This document shows positions 32,081 through 43,399 of a stretch of DNA of 64,000 nucleotides, piece by piece (the stretch's first letter is position 1; every line of letters starts with the position of its first letter). The DNA is from Adiantum capillus-veneris. Its lineage: Eukaryota > Streptophyta > Polypodiopsida > Polypodiales > Pteridaceae. A model generated the notes under the pieces. It was not told where the DNA came from. It saw only the letters and a list, made by a program, of their open reading frames with translations, and made no database searches. The stretch covers positions 91,401,112-91,465,111 of the forward strand of contig CM043945.1 of the NCBI GenBank assembly GCA_014529385.2, in the 5' to 3' direction. The position numbers were made by a program, and so were the translations under genes.

Positions 32081-35000
32081 GTCACTCCCTTATGTTCCAG
32101 AGGTAAGGTGGTGTTCTCCTCTTTGCCTTCACAATAATCAACTACCTTATTTATTGGAACATGTTTTGCCTTTTGTTTCTCAGGATGGTCTGTTTTCTTT
32201 GTTTCTTCCACAAGTTCTTCTGTTGGTCGTATCTTTACTCCCATTTTTTCCAGGCTCTTGTTCATTTGACCCCACAAGTGTGATTTGATTTTTAGAAACT
32301 TTGCGAGAATGATTGTGCACCTTATATGGAAAGAGAGTAAGTCATGTAAGCTCTTTGTATTCATCACTTGTGGAATAGAATTCCTATGTGATGGCACAAC
32401 TCTTACCTTAAATTTTGTCTCATATTCTCCTACAAAGTACAATCAAGTTCTTATGGTTGTAGGTTTGCTATCTATCAAAACTTCTATTTTTGTATCTCCG
32501 TACAATGATTGAATATCGCTCGGATAGATTTCATGGTCCATATTAATTTCAGGGATTGGTGTTGACAGTAATGTAGCACTTTTGGCTTTCCTATTTCTGA
32601 CCGTTTTTTAGAATGATTGTGGCCATGGTTTGTCTACTTCTGGGATTGGTCGCATCTCTAACGGTCTTCCTTCATTTGTTGTGTTTGCCACCACCTTCAT
32701 GGTCCTTGGTTCTTCCTTGTTTATTGTCTCGGGTTTGATTTTGTTGTTTAGATTTTGCGCACAATTCATGAGCACATGATCTCTTCCTTGAATCATATAC
32801 TTTTCACCAGTGTTTGTTTCTTTGCATGCCCTGTGTTTTCTTTTCCCACCCCATGCGTTACAGGCTCATGAAATTTTGGACCTTTAGGTTGCATCAGTGC
32901 TTGAGCAGTTCTACAATTCTTTTGAAGACCCCTAGTCTTTTGGTTTTGTCTTCTGGACGCGGATAGGTGAGAAGTCTTTGTTCTAAAGTCTGGTTGTTAT
33001 TGAGACTTATTGCATAGGCTTATATCATTGCGTCTCGTTGTTCGTTTACCTTTTCCACCAAGAATGCAGTGCCTGAGTCCGTATTTGACTCTTCAAATCC
33101 CTTTTTGTTTTACTTGCTTTCTTGCTCGTGTTTTCCTTTGTTTGGTCCAGGGTTTCCAATGCCTTTTTATCCTTCAATCTTTTCACTTTCATATTGTCAC
33201 TTTTGGCTTTCCATAATTTTCTTTGAGTTCTAATCAATCCATTTTCACATTTAGTTTTGTTTTAAAGTCTCAAATTGTCATCGATGTGTCAATTTTTATC
33301 CGCTTTTTGAGCTTGAGCTCGAGTCACCACTTTGACTAAAACTATTGGCTTAGATTTTGATCCGCTCGTGCATTGTAAAATCCCTATGACATTGACAGTT
33401 GCCTTCCTTGGATTGTCAAGGTTCTTCACGTGAGTGTCTATTCATCCATCGTGAACTAATTTCTAGATGTTTGAGCCACATATGGAGGTTTGGAGGTTTC
33501 TTTATTAGTACTAACCCAAAATGGACTCTTGTGATAGGTATAAGCTATTCCTTTTGTCCCCCTCTAGTGGACTTTGATTGGCTCCTCATAATAAGCAGTA
33601 GGTGGAATCATTGGCTGAGTTATGAGAGGTTTTTTTGGTTGTGCATAACACACATTTTCCTAATTATCATGAGGTAAAGACGGTTGTTTCCCCAATATTG
33701 GTTGCGGTTTGTCCCCTCCCTATAGTGCAATTGTTGCCCCAATACTGGTTGCGGTTTGTCCCCTCCCTATATTGCATTGTTTGGTCCAATTTGGTACCTT
33801 AGAGGCGGTGAAAATTGCTACATTGATGGTGGTCCATATTGCATTTACCTCATGTGGTTCCAGTTATAGAAACACTCACTAGTGTCATGGTTCGTGTATT
33901 TTTGCTCTATGGCACACCACTTCAATACTCTTGGAGCATTGACTACTTCTGGTAGTTGCGGCCTCATGTTGGGGTTTTGTCGATAGGTTTGATTCATTTT
34001 GTAGACCACTTCCTCAACCAACTAGTCCATGTTTTATGTGATTGGAGTAGGAGAACTCCGTTTTGCAGTAGATTCACTGATGGTAGAAGAGGCATTGCTA
34101 GTGTTGGTCTCTAAGTCCTCAGTAACCTCACCATATAGTTTGTAATTGTGGACTAGGTACAATGATTTGCTAGTGACTTGTTCAAATGTTGTGCATGTCT
34201 TTAAGTGCAAGTCCTTTTTGAGAGTTTCATTTTTCAAGCCCTCAATAAAGAGAATCAATAATCAATCATCCTATGGAAACTCTCGCACTAGACACCTTTC
34301 GATGTTTTGTTTAAAACAAAGTGAATCCTCCTTCACCTTTTCATTTTATTTTTTTCAAAAAGCGTAGATCTGAGAGAGAGTGCTATGATTGATTCACATT
34401 TTAGATAATTCCTCCACAAATTCTCGTAAGAGTCGGTGTTCTAGAAGGGACTTGTTCAAGCACCCTTCCCTTTGGTTTTATGTCTCGACTATTATTCATG
34501 AAATCTGGCATGCTTATACTAAAAAATGTGAGTGGGACCACGCTTCCTCTATGTGTTGACATAGGAACATGGGAATCAAGGGATCCCATTGGTCTTAATA
34601 CAGATAGACATGGTCAACTAAATGAGTCTTCCACATGAGATTTCAGTGGACTCGCTCTCGTAGTTTTTGGTTTTGTGGTTTTTGAGACCGTAGATTTGAG
34701 TACGCTAGGCGTGAAAAAGTACAGATGGAGTGGGCTACCAAAATACGTATATCCCTCGAGCTCATTATGGCTCACTATTGAATATTTTGACCAGACTTGT
34801 CTCACGTGATTAATTGCGTATCTCTCTCAAAATAAAATGTAATTATGTCCAAGTGTTTTTGTCCAGTCAACTCCCTCACATTCGGCTCCTTGTACCTATA
34901 GTAGAGCATTTGCTCTTTGTTGTCATACTTATATAAGCCCACATGCATGTGTGGGCATTTGGAATGTCTAGCTTAGGCGGCTTCTCCTTAGGCTCTTCAT

Positions 35001-35240
35001 CAACTTTCTCTTTGGTGCCTGTTAATCCCCATTTTTCCAAAATAAAAGGATTAAGCACAACAATGTCCATGTTTTCCTCTCTATCAAAATATCAATTGCC
35101 ACTATAATCTACGGGCACTACGAGTTTAAGCTCACTAGGCCTCTCTTCAATTTTAATGCAGTAACGATCCATACTGTCCTTATAGATTTAAGCTCCTTGC
35201 TCATTCTCGAACTGATATTGCAAGTGCAATTTTTTTAAGT
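32080..35240 (-). pseudogene. Element D: gag of the Gyp-H family
   Basis: Blocks in the same order as in Gyp-H, all minus strand: NPFILEKWGLTGTKEKVDEEPKEKPPK (34876-35070; Gyp-H 56820-56915), YTYFGSPLHLYFF (34700), FIEGLKNETLKKDLHLKTCTTFEQV (34034-34258; Gyp-H 57630-57720), a Lys-rich coil RTQRKLWKAKSDNMKVKR (33180-33237; Gyp-H 58825), and NTKSLHDLLSF to VDYCEGKEENTTLPLEHKG (32090-32400; Gyp-H 59630-59910). The similarity ends just where Gyp-H's protease starts. DNA homology with Gyp-H begins at about 35240. Frames are broken throughout. Zinc knuckles are expected around 33300-33950 but I could not read them. Confidence 0.82.
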
Positions 35241-36689
35241 TTGATGCAGGTTATGATCAAGGATTTCACTAACGTGATTATGATCGTGTGATCACATTAA
35301 TAACGCAAGTAATTACACATAAAGAAATGTGATCACGTTAATTGTGAACATGATCTTGATGTTGACTTGCAAAAACCAATAGAGCCAGTAGGCCCACTAG
35401 GTTTTTTCTTTTTCCCTACGGGCCCAACGGGCTTTATAGTTTTCTCGATGGGCTTTCCGAGAAAATAAAAAAGGTAGGCGGGCCTAATTGTATATAGTAA
35501 ACCTCTTCTAACTTTGGCATTTTAACTAAGCAAATCACTGGGTAGTATACCCAAGTGTCGGGTACAATTATCTCCTTGTGAGTTGACCTAAGGTTATAGA
35601 GTCACAAATCCTTTTTTTGGGCCAAGCGTGATTCTTAATATACGGTAACCACTTCTAAAAATAAATAAATCCTTCACCAAAAACAAAGGTATAAAGCCAA
35701 AACAATTGAAACTTTGGAGAGTTGTGCTCATTGTGATAAAGACATTGGTCCATAAAAGGGAGGAAGTTGGTTTTAGAAGATGAGCATATTTAAATAACGA
35801 GTTGATAGTCAAGGATTGGATGCCTTGTACTAGTGTACTAGGTATATAAAGATCCTTGAAATCTTACATTTTTCATCATCATAGGTTTGAATTGATATAC
35901 ATTGTCACTGCACAATATGAGAGCTATAATCTTTAATTGGGTGAAACTAGCTTTTATATATTGAATTGGATGCATAAGGGGGCTACAATCTTTGATTGGG
36001 TACAAGTAGTCCTTAATTGTGTAATTGTATTGAAGATATTGCCTTGTTTTATGTATTGGTTTATATAGGGAGTACATTATGTATTATGAAATATTGTTAG
36101 TGCATGAGATGACCAACCATATATATTATTTCTTTCGTGTGTGTTTTGCAAATAACTATCATCATTTCAATGTAAAAGTTGATTATGCTTTGTAGCATGT
36201 GAAAATAGATGTTTCTTATTGTTTACAAAAATTACAGAGGAAATCATTATATTTATAAGTGCATGGACAATCTCAAAGCATTGTTGTATGCATAATTCCA
36301 TGTAGAGAGTGCATTGCAATGTATATGTTTGCTTACAATGTATGTGGTCGATATGTGGATTGACTAGAGTGCATTGCAAATCTCATACTGTGTATATTTG
36401 ATTGCTTTCTTAGTGATTATTTTTCTTATATATATTGAAAAGAAGAAAAATGGTTTTAAAACTGAACATCTAGTTCTTATGCCTTCAATATTAAATTGAA
36501 AGCAATGGAGGAAAATGTCCACACAAGTGGTACAAAGAAGGGGGAAAAAAAAGCCCCCAACAAAGAGTGGGATTATGCTCACAACATATGTGATTGATAT
36601 ATGGAGTGGCAATGTAAATTTTGCTCCACCATAAAATCATGCAGTGCACCATGTATTACGGACCATTTTTTGGGTAGCCTTTACAAAGA
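35241..36689. other. Unassigned AT-rich stretch
   Basis: 35250-35370 has several GTGATCAC palindromes in an inverted and direct arrangement (35297, 35329). 35380-35600 contains ACTGGGTAGTATACCCAAGT, itself a near-palindrome. 35840-36640 is AT-rich with many short ORFs on the minus strand, none convincing. TTGAATTGGATGCATAAGG- and TTGATTGGGTACAAG-like units repeat at 35880-36060. Confidence 0.5.
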
Positions 36690-37485
36690 ATTGTAAGAAA
36701 TGTGATCATCTGTAGGCACCTACAATTGCAAAGCGCTTAAGAGAAGTGCTCGCCAGAAAGGGTGGCAAGAGACAATGGGTACATAGATCTGTTATGTATG
36801 CATGTCAAGAGCAGACAAAGTCAATTATTAACTCTCCTAATCCTATGGTGGCACCAACTAACCATGCAAAAGAGGAACTGCCTACTGTTCCTTTTAAGCG
36901 CCACAATGAAGGTGACTTGGGCAAATGCATCAAAAATCATTGCATCAAAGCTTTTAAATGCAGTTGCTAGAAGAAGCACAAAATGCACTTGCCAAAGTAA
37001 TTTTTTTCACCGGGTGTGCTCTAGTAATGGTAGACAACAATCATTGGAAACATGCATGGAAGAAAATTGTTGAGTTTGGCCTAGGATTTTCAACACCTTT
37101 ATGTCATAGGATATAAAATGATCTCTTAGACAAATGTTACATTGAAGTCAAAGAGCGTGTTTCCAAAATAATACTTGGGAATATATCTCTTTCAGGATGC
37201 ACAATTGTGAGTGATGGTTGGTTTAACATTCAAAGAAGACCACTGAGCAATGTAATGCTAGTTTACCCAAAGGAGAGAAACATTGATAAAGGCGGTTGGC
37301 AGTTCTGGTGCAATTAAAAGGGAAAGAAAATACATTGTTGAGGTCTTGATTAATGTAATTAAAGGAACCGGTGTTGAACATGTTGTTCAGCTAGTCATGG
37401 ATAATGCAAAGAGATGTAAAAATGCTAGCAAATGAATAAAAAAGTGCTTTCCACATATTTTTGCCAATGGTTGCAATACGCACAG
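36690..37485 (+). pseudogene. hAT-type transposase relic (DUF659 region)
   Basis: Plus-strand reading gives NALAKVIFFTGCALVMV (36968), a block ending FGLGFSTPLCHRI, LLDKCYIEVKERVSKI, then GCTIVSDGWFNIQRRPLSNVMLVYP (37196-37270) and EHVVQLVMDNAKRCKNASK (37375-37435) before PHIFANGCNTHSL. The SDGW, TDN-like (MDNA) and final Cys/His-Ser blocks follow the order of the DUF659 part of plant hAT-like transposases, in which these Asp residues bind metal. Upstream (36690-36960) is basic sequence possibly from the DNA-binding half. Stops at 37108 and 37434 and a frame change near 37310 kill it. The coding ends where a tandem repeat starts. Confidence 0.82.
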
Positions 37486-38119
37486 TTTAAGTCCTATGGG
37501 CAAAGCCACCGGCACGACCGAACAGTGTGTACGCTAGGGGGAATCTATACGCTAGAACGGTTGGGTGGAGACTAGTACACACATTACCACCGCCCTTTCA
37601 CTGGTATTCGAGCTATTTTTGTAGAAGGGAAAAAGCGGGTTGCATGTGCATGCGACTTGCTGCTTCTCTCCCACGATTCGTAGACAGAGACAACAACGTC
37701 TCCGCTGTGTAGCAAGAAGAAGATATACGCAAAATTCTATGCACATCATGTGAAGGCAGATAGCGATGCCGGCCAGTCTAGCCCCACTTATGCCAATGGT
37801 TGCAATACGCATAGTTTAAATGTAAGGACATGGGTCCTACGGGTAAGGCCACCAACACGATCGAATAGTGTGTACACTAGGGAGAGGCTATAAGATAGCA
37901 CGACTGGGTGGAGACTAGCAGACATATTATCGCCACCCTTTCATTACTATCCAGGATATTTTTGGGGAAGGAGAAAAGCGGGTTGCCTATGCATGCGACG
38001 TGCTGCTTCTCTCCCATGATTCGTAGACAAGGACAAAAACTTCTCTGCTATGCAACAAAAAGCAGAGAGGAGAAGAGTTATATGCACAACACGTAAAGGT
38101 AGAATGCGATAGCCAGCCA
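37462..38119 (+). repeat. 329-bp tandem duplication
   Basis: Two copies starting TGCCAATGGTTGCAATACGCA (37462, 37791; given here only to mark starts). Shared blocks include CGAACAGTGTGTACGCTAGG / CGAATAGTGTGTACACTAGG, TTGGGTGGAGACTAG and CTGCTTCTCTCCCA. Copies are about 80% alike. The unit begins inside the transposase tail, so the duplication arose after the transposase sequence was already there. Confidence 0.85.
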
Positions 38120-38710
38120 CTCCAACCCCACCTACACCCTCCATTGCGGGTGAGTAAAGACGGACAACCAAGGAAAACTTGACCAAAAACTCCACGGCAT
38201 CGAGGCTCCGTTGACACCATTGACTGCACACGTAGGAAGGTCCTCTAAACCCTTGCATGAAGGAGGGTTCAACCCACCCCATGGAGTAAGAGGCCACCAC
38301 TCTACCATCCAAGCTATTGAGCCTTGTTATGTATAACAAGGAAAGGTAACATACTTGTGTTGAGAAGAAAGCTAGAAGGAAAAGAAAAGCTTCAAACTTC
38401 AAGGAAGTAGTTTCACCCTTTCTTTTCACTTCTGGAAGGAAGGCAAGTTTTTCTCCAAAATTCCTTTTTCTTCAAGGAGGAAGCTTCACACGTGAAGAAA
38501 AGTCTTCACAAAAACGATAAGTTTTTGTGAAGAATCAACGAAGGTATTCTTACAATAATGCGAACGAACGCGACATGAAGCACTACAGTTTCTGCAAGGC
38601 GAGGTTCGCATGCAACGCAAAATTTCCAAGCATAAAAAACACAAAGATTTTAAGATTTACAAGGTACAAGTTGACATTTTGTTTTCTCTTTAGATTAGTG
38701 TGTGTTTACC
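38120..38710 (+). other. Leader-like region with hairpins upstream of Gyp-F gag
   Basis: Contains three perfect inverted repeats: CCTTGTTATGTATAACAAGG near 38323-38342, CTTCACACGTGAAG at 38484-38497, and a 12-bp stem CTTCACAAAAAC / GTTTTTGTGAAG with a 5-base loop at 38504-38532. No LTR boundary or primer site could be found for Gyp-F. The minus-strand open stretch 37947-38429 overlaps the tandem repeat and has no recognised domain. Confidence 0.55.
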
Positions 38711-39880
38711 ATGGCCAATGAGGATATCCCACCTATACACACTTTTGATTTTGAGCACGTACATCAAAATCAGGGCACCATGGATGTTGTTGACACTAAT
38801 ATGCATGACAATGATGATCTAAGAGATCATGGCCTTGTCAATATGGATGCTTTCAAGACTTTGGAAAATTACCAAAGCGTACTTGAATGCAACATCTCTG
38901 CACTCAATGCAAATGTTACAAATCTTACGAGCTACTTGTGAAATTTATGAATTCACAGACGGCTCAAGGAGCCACAAGTGGCACGATTCAAAGAAACCAA
39001 GCTCGCACAACTCAAGGAGTCCAAGAGACAAGTGCTTCAGAAGATGTAGAAGTTAGCAATGCATTGCTTAAGAATATCACCATTCCTGAGTTTCACAGGG
39101 AAGAGCGTGATCGCAACAAGGATGCGGTCAATACGTTCTTACACAAATGGAGTGATATTCATAGGTTGAGACACACCCTGGATATAAAGACGACTGTGGA
39201 AACAAGTCTATCTCTTAAAGGAAAGGCCTATGAGTGATGGATGACATTTCCAATAGATGCTCGTCCTTCATCTTGGGCTGTGTTTCAAGCTTCTTTCTCT
39301 AGAGAGTTTTTGGACTCCAATAAAGAAGACAAGAATTGGTTAGCATGGGATGCATGCCACATATCTGGCCTCTCTCTCACATAGTACCTTTTGAAGTACC
39401 AAGAAATCATATTAAAACTAAAAGGTTTAGATGAATTCCAAAAGATACGGGGTTTAAATAGGGGTCTTGACAAAGACTATCGTCTTCATAAGACCCAACA
39501 TCCAAAAACTTTGGAAGAAGCCATCGGTCATGCCCAAAGATATGATGATGACCAAGAGAGGAAGGGAAATGTTCCCTACTCTAAGAATAATTTCTCTAAG
39601 AGCAATGTGGCTAAGAGCCAACATTAAGTTAGATCTCCCACACATTCAAAGAGGAATAAGAGACAATCTACCTCTCCACACCCACAAGAGGCTAAGAAGC
39701 CTAAACAATCACGAGATACTCCACGTGGGTCTTTCACTGTACTGCTTATTTTGAGCATTCAAAGAAGCACAATTTGTGTTTCAAATGCCTTTTGGACCAA
39801 CATAACAAGAAGGATTGTCCTCTTTTGCAAGGTAAAGAAAAGGCCATTAGATTCGTCTCCTTAATATTGTGCTGTAGAGG
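38711..39880 (+). pseudogene. Gyp-F Gag
   Basis: Starts MANEDIPPIHTFDFEHVHQ (38711). After a frame change the Gag core follows from 38887: ITIPEFHREERDRNKDAVNTFLHKWSDIH, SLSLKGKAYEWWMTFP, SWAVFQASFSREFLD, GLNRGLDKDYRLH, LEEAIGHAQRYDDDQ. A stop replaces the residue after KAYE and another lies in GLSLT. One CCHC knuckle, CFKCLLDQHNKKDC, is at about 39778-39820. Layout resembles the Gyp-A family's Gag but the sequence is a different family. Confidence 0.82.
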
Positions 39881-39939
39881 TTCTTCATATGGAAGAAAAG
39901 CACAAGTGTTGTGTGCCTGCTTCAATGTGGTAGCCCACC

Positions 39940-40600
39940 TTTGGCCCCCATGATTTGATTCGCATGCATGGCACTATTAACGAACAACATGTTCGTATTT
40001 TAGTAGATGATGGTGCAAATCATAACTTCCTGAACTATAATCTACTCAAGAAATTGAAGCTTACACAAACTCCCTGCTCCCACAAGTATGTGGTAGAACC
40101 AAACCATTGGAAATGATAAAGAAGTATGGGACACTGTAGTTCAAGGGACTGAGATTATTGTTCAAGGTCATACGATGACCCTTGCATTTCAAGTTATGAA
40201 CATGGACCGTGCTGTAGTTATGAACACAACGCTCTATCCTTTATGGCCAATGTTAAACATGTGCGTTTTCTTGCTGAGGAAAATATACCATCTGCACCTC
40301 TTATATGTACAACCGAGATTTCTATTTTACAGAAAGCAGATTTAAAAGATGAAGTCTTTTTGTGTTATTGCTTGTCTCCAATTTTTGTGAATTCTCAAGG
40401 GCAAAGTGCTGTGAATTCTAGATATGGTATGCAAAGTGCAATGAACTTTAATAATAAGCAAAATGTTAACAATTCTCAAGAGCAAAGTGCTCTGAATTTA
40501 ATTCTATTGAGCAACGTGCAATTGTTCTAAAACAAACATTACATGAATTACAAGATTCTCCATCTTAGCATAACTCTAGTTTATTTTATCCTTTTGCACG
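39940..40600 (+). pseudogene. Gyp-F protease
   Basis: Residues HDLIRMHGTINEQHVRILVDDGANHNFLNYNLLKKLKL (39953-40065) form a retropepsin start, but the active triad reads Asp-Asp-Gly. VVQGTEIIVQGHTMTLAFQVMNM (about 40136-40204) follows. After that a Gln/Asn-rich stretch (40380-40500) with repeats of SQGQSAVNS and NNSQEQSALN is an insertion not usual for this position. Confidence 0.72.
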
Positions 40601-41554
40601 GCAAAAAATGACTCACTTACTCACGGAGTATATGATGTATTCTCAAGTGATTTACCACTGGGTTTACCCCCTACAAGTGATGTGCAACATGGCAGAGATG
40701 TCGGGCACTAAATCAGTGAGTGAACCACCTTATTGTATGAGTGCTAGTGAGGCCAAGGAGGTTGAGACTCAGTTGGCTGACTACCTTGCCCGTGGTTTCA
40801 TTTGACCTAGCACTTTGCCTTGAGCATCACCAATTCTATTGGTAAAAAAGAAAGATAGTACTATGCACAAGTGCATAGCTTATCGTGGATTAAACGCCAT
40901 AACCATCAAGAAAAAGTATCCTCGTTCTCGAGTGGATGAGTTGTTTGATCAACTCCATGGGGCAAGATACTATATAAAGATAGATCTTCATTCAGTTTAC
41001 CACCATGTGCGTATCCTTTTTCAAGATATCTCTAAAATTGTCTTTAGAACACGGTTCAATAATTTTGAATTTTGGTTTTGCCTTTTGTTGTAACCAATGC
41101 TCTAGCTACATTTATGACAATCAAGGATAGTGTCTTACGTCCCTATCTTGAAAAATTTGTTGTGGTTTTCCTTGATGACATTCTCATTTATAGTAAGACT
41201 GAAGATGAACACATAGAACACTTACTATTAGTGTTTGAACAAGTACGAGCTCATACTCTGTATGCTAAGCAAAGCAAGTGCAATTTATATGAAACAAAGA
41301 TACATTACGTCGATCATGTGATCTCTTATTCTGGCATCAAAATGGACACTGACAAGGTCGCTGCCATTCTTCGATGGCCACATCCCAACACGGTTGAGGA
41401 GCTTCAAATTTTCTTAGGCATGGCTAGATTTTATTGGCAGTATATCCATGATTATACAAAAATTGGTGTTCCTATGACGGATCAAATTAAAGCAAAAGGT
41501 AAGACCTTTTCTTGGGAAGAAGCCAAAAACACAGTTTTGAATAGCTCAAGGTAG
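40601..41554 (+). pseudogene. Gyp-F reverse transcriptase
   Basis: Fingers and palm: LLVKKKDSTMHKCIAYRGLNAITIKKKYPRSRVDELFDQL and ARYYIKIDLHSVYHHVRI. A frameshift lies near 41090 inside the (normally PFGLTNAP) segment, here PFVVTNALATF. The catalytic site VVVFLDDILIYSKTEDEH (FLDD at 41168-41179) is intact, then VDHVISYSGIKMDTDKVAAILRWPHP of the thumb. About 950 bp, nearly full length. Upstream EAKEVETQLADYLARGFI is the usual lead-in. Confidence 0.88.
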
Positions 41555-42096
41555 GTGTAGCCACTACTCCTATCCTAGCAATCGTTGACCCACTTAAGCT
41601 GTTTGTGGTAGAGACTGATGCTAGTGATAAACCAATTGGTGCGGTACTTCTCCAAGAGCGAAGACCTATAGCCTTTGAAAGTAAAAAGTTAGATAGAGCT
41701 CAACATAATTATTATGTCTATGAGAGAGAGATCTATGCCATAATTCACGCTTTATGAAAGTGGCGACACTATTTATATGGTGCCAAGTTTGAAGTAGTTT
41801 TGGACCATGAGAGTATAAAATGGTTTACTACTCAAACAAACTTGAAGGGCCGTAAAGCTAGATGGACACAAATCCTTCAAGATTATGATTGTAAGCTACG
41901 ATATCACAAGGGACAATATAATGTAGTAGCGGATGCACTAAGTTGGATGTCTCAGATTAATGCACTTGCTTTCATGGAAATAAAGAGTGGAATTTTGGAG
42001 TCATTACGTGGCAAGTTTACACAAGAGCAATCATATGCTAAAGTGTGGAGTGTAGTTTTCAAAAGGGATCCCTCACACTCACATGTCTCTGTATAG
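41555..42096 (+). pseudogene. Gyp-F RNase H
   Basis: LFVVETDASDKPIGAVLLQE (41605), KKLDRAQHNYYVYEREIYAIIHAL (41690), FEVVLDHESIKWF and QYNVVADALSWMSQ (41915) are the four RNase H blocks with their acidic residues. One stop (41757) interrupts them. The coding ends at 42096 and no integrase zinc domain or core follows, so the element lost its integrase. 42100-42320 may be the C-terminal remainder, ending in GGTGGAGGAG, which could be a polypurine tract before a TG at 42319. Confidence 0.85.
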
Positions 42097-42109
42097 CCAG
42101 ATCAACATG

Positions 42110-43399
42110 TCTCTGCATGCGCAGATAAAAACACCAACACACAGAGCTCCACCCCTACTCAAGAAGATCTTAAGCGATGGAAGAATTTTTCCATTGATGA
42201 TGTCTACTCGCTATGATTGACACTTTTGACTGCACGGTCTATGACAAATGGCAGCTTGAATAGACCAAAAAGCAAAAGAGGAAAGTACATGTATAAACAA
42301 GCCTGCGTGGTGGAGGAGTGTAATGGATGCATACCATGTAATGATGCCCGTTATGTTTTCAATTCACAACCTTGATCACAGAAGGCGCAAAATATGGGCA
42401 AAGTGTGGATGACATGGTGTTTAGTCCAACAAAGTCTTGGAAATATTGAGGAGTTAAAAGAGTCTGTAGTAGAGAAGGAGTGGCAACTATCATTCTTTTC
42501 AAAACAACAAAGAATTTTTTGGCCAACTATTTTCATGCAAGATGGAAGAGCGCTCATAGTTCACTCCATAATGTGGCTTATATGATTGATGAAGAGTTGT
42601 AATTTAGATTTGATGTACAGACGATAGACTCTCTCTCTCTCTCATATACTTTTGGCTATGCAAGAAGTTATCTTGGTCCTGTGATCTTCTTAGATCATAC
42701 AAAAAATTACGTAAAGTCATAGATGGGCCTAGAAGCCAAGACCCTTTCTTTAGATCCTTGAAGCTATTGAATGCAAAAAAAATTGCAAGAAGCTTGGGAT
42801 TATAAAAAACATATTTATGAATATGGTGCATGAGAACATATTGCATGCATTGCAAGACTAAGATAATCAGAATGGCATCAGAGACATATTGATTGCCAAA
42901 AAGATCATATGGTGGAAATTAGTCACCACAGAAGGCAAGACAAAGTTGTTTTTGCATAAATATTTAGGATGATAAAAAGTTGAACTAAAATCGTCTCAAA
43001 TAGTGGCTTAGCAAAGCAGAGGGCATGGAGATTCATACACAACCATACTATTGGTTGTCAAAAAAATTGTGCCCTAAAAATTTGTCCCAACAAAAATTAA
43101 CATTACTAAAAGTCATCCATCATGCCATTTAAAGAGACCGCATGCCATCACATTGTTGCATGAACCCGTTGACTACTAAGTGCTTAGAACACCTCAACTT
43201 TTGTTATTGCAGCCTCGTGTATGTATTCGTGGGTTGAAGAATCCAATCCCAACACTTGCAAGTATACATAATACAAGTGTTTGCAAGGAATGTACACCAT
43301 AAGTTTTCTTTCTCTCTTTTGAAACCCTTCGCATGTGCATTAAGGAAACTCAGCCACTAACACTTAATATTTTACACCCAAGGCTCGAGACCGCTCAGT
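42110..43399. other. Unassigned stretch, possible Gyp-F 3' flank
   Basis: 42319 onward could be the start of Gyp-F's 3' LTR, but no second LTR copy was found. A short (CT)n tract is at 42629-42643. Open stretches (42351-42585) have no known motif. 43000-43399 is unique-looking. Confidence 0.4.

Noticed and set aside
32080-32090. Nested insertion as the cause of the D/E join
   Set aside because: Not excluded, but no LTR end, target duplication or change of orientation is present and the join is at a domain boundary; a mosaic is preferred.
37947-38429. 160-residue minus-strand ORF
   Set aside because: It overlaps the 329-bp tandem duplication and Gyp-F leader, and the equivalent frame is broken in the other repeat unit. 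Probably chance.
42319-42860. 3' LTR of Gyp-F
   Set aside because: A purine-rich tract before TG is suggestive, but no partner LTR was found upstream of 38711, so it was not called.
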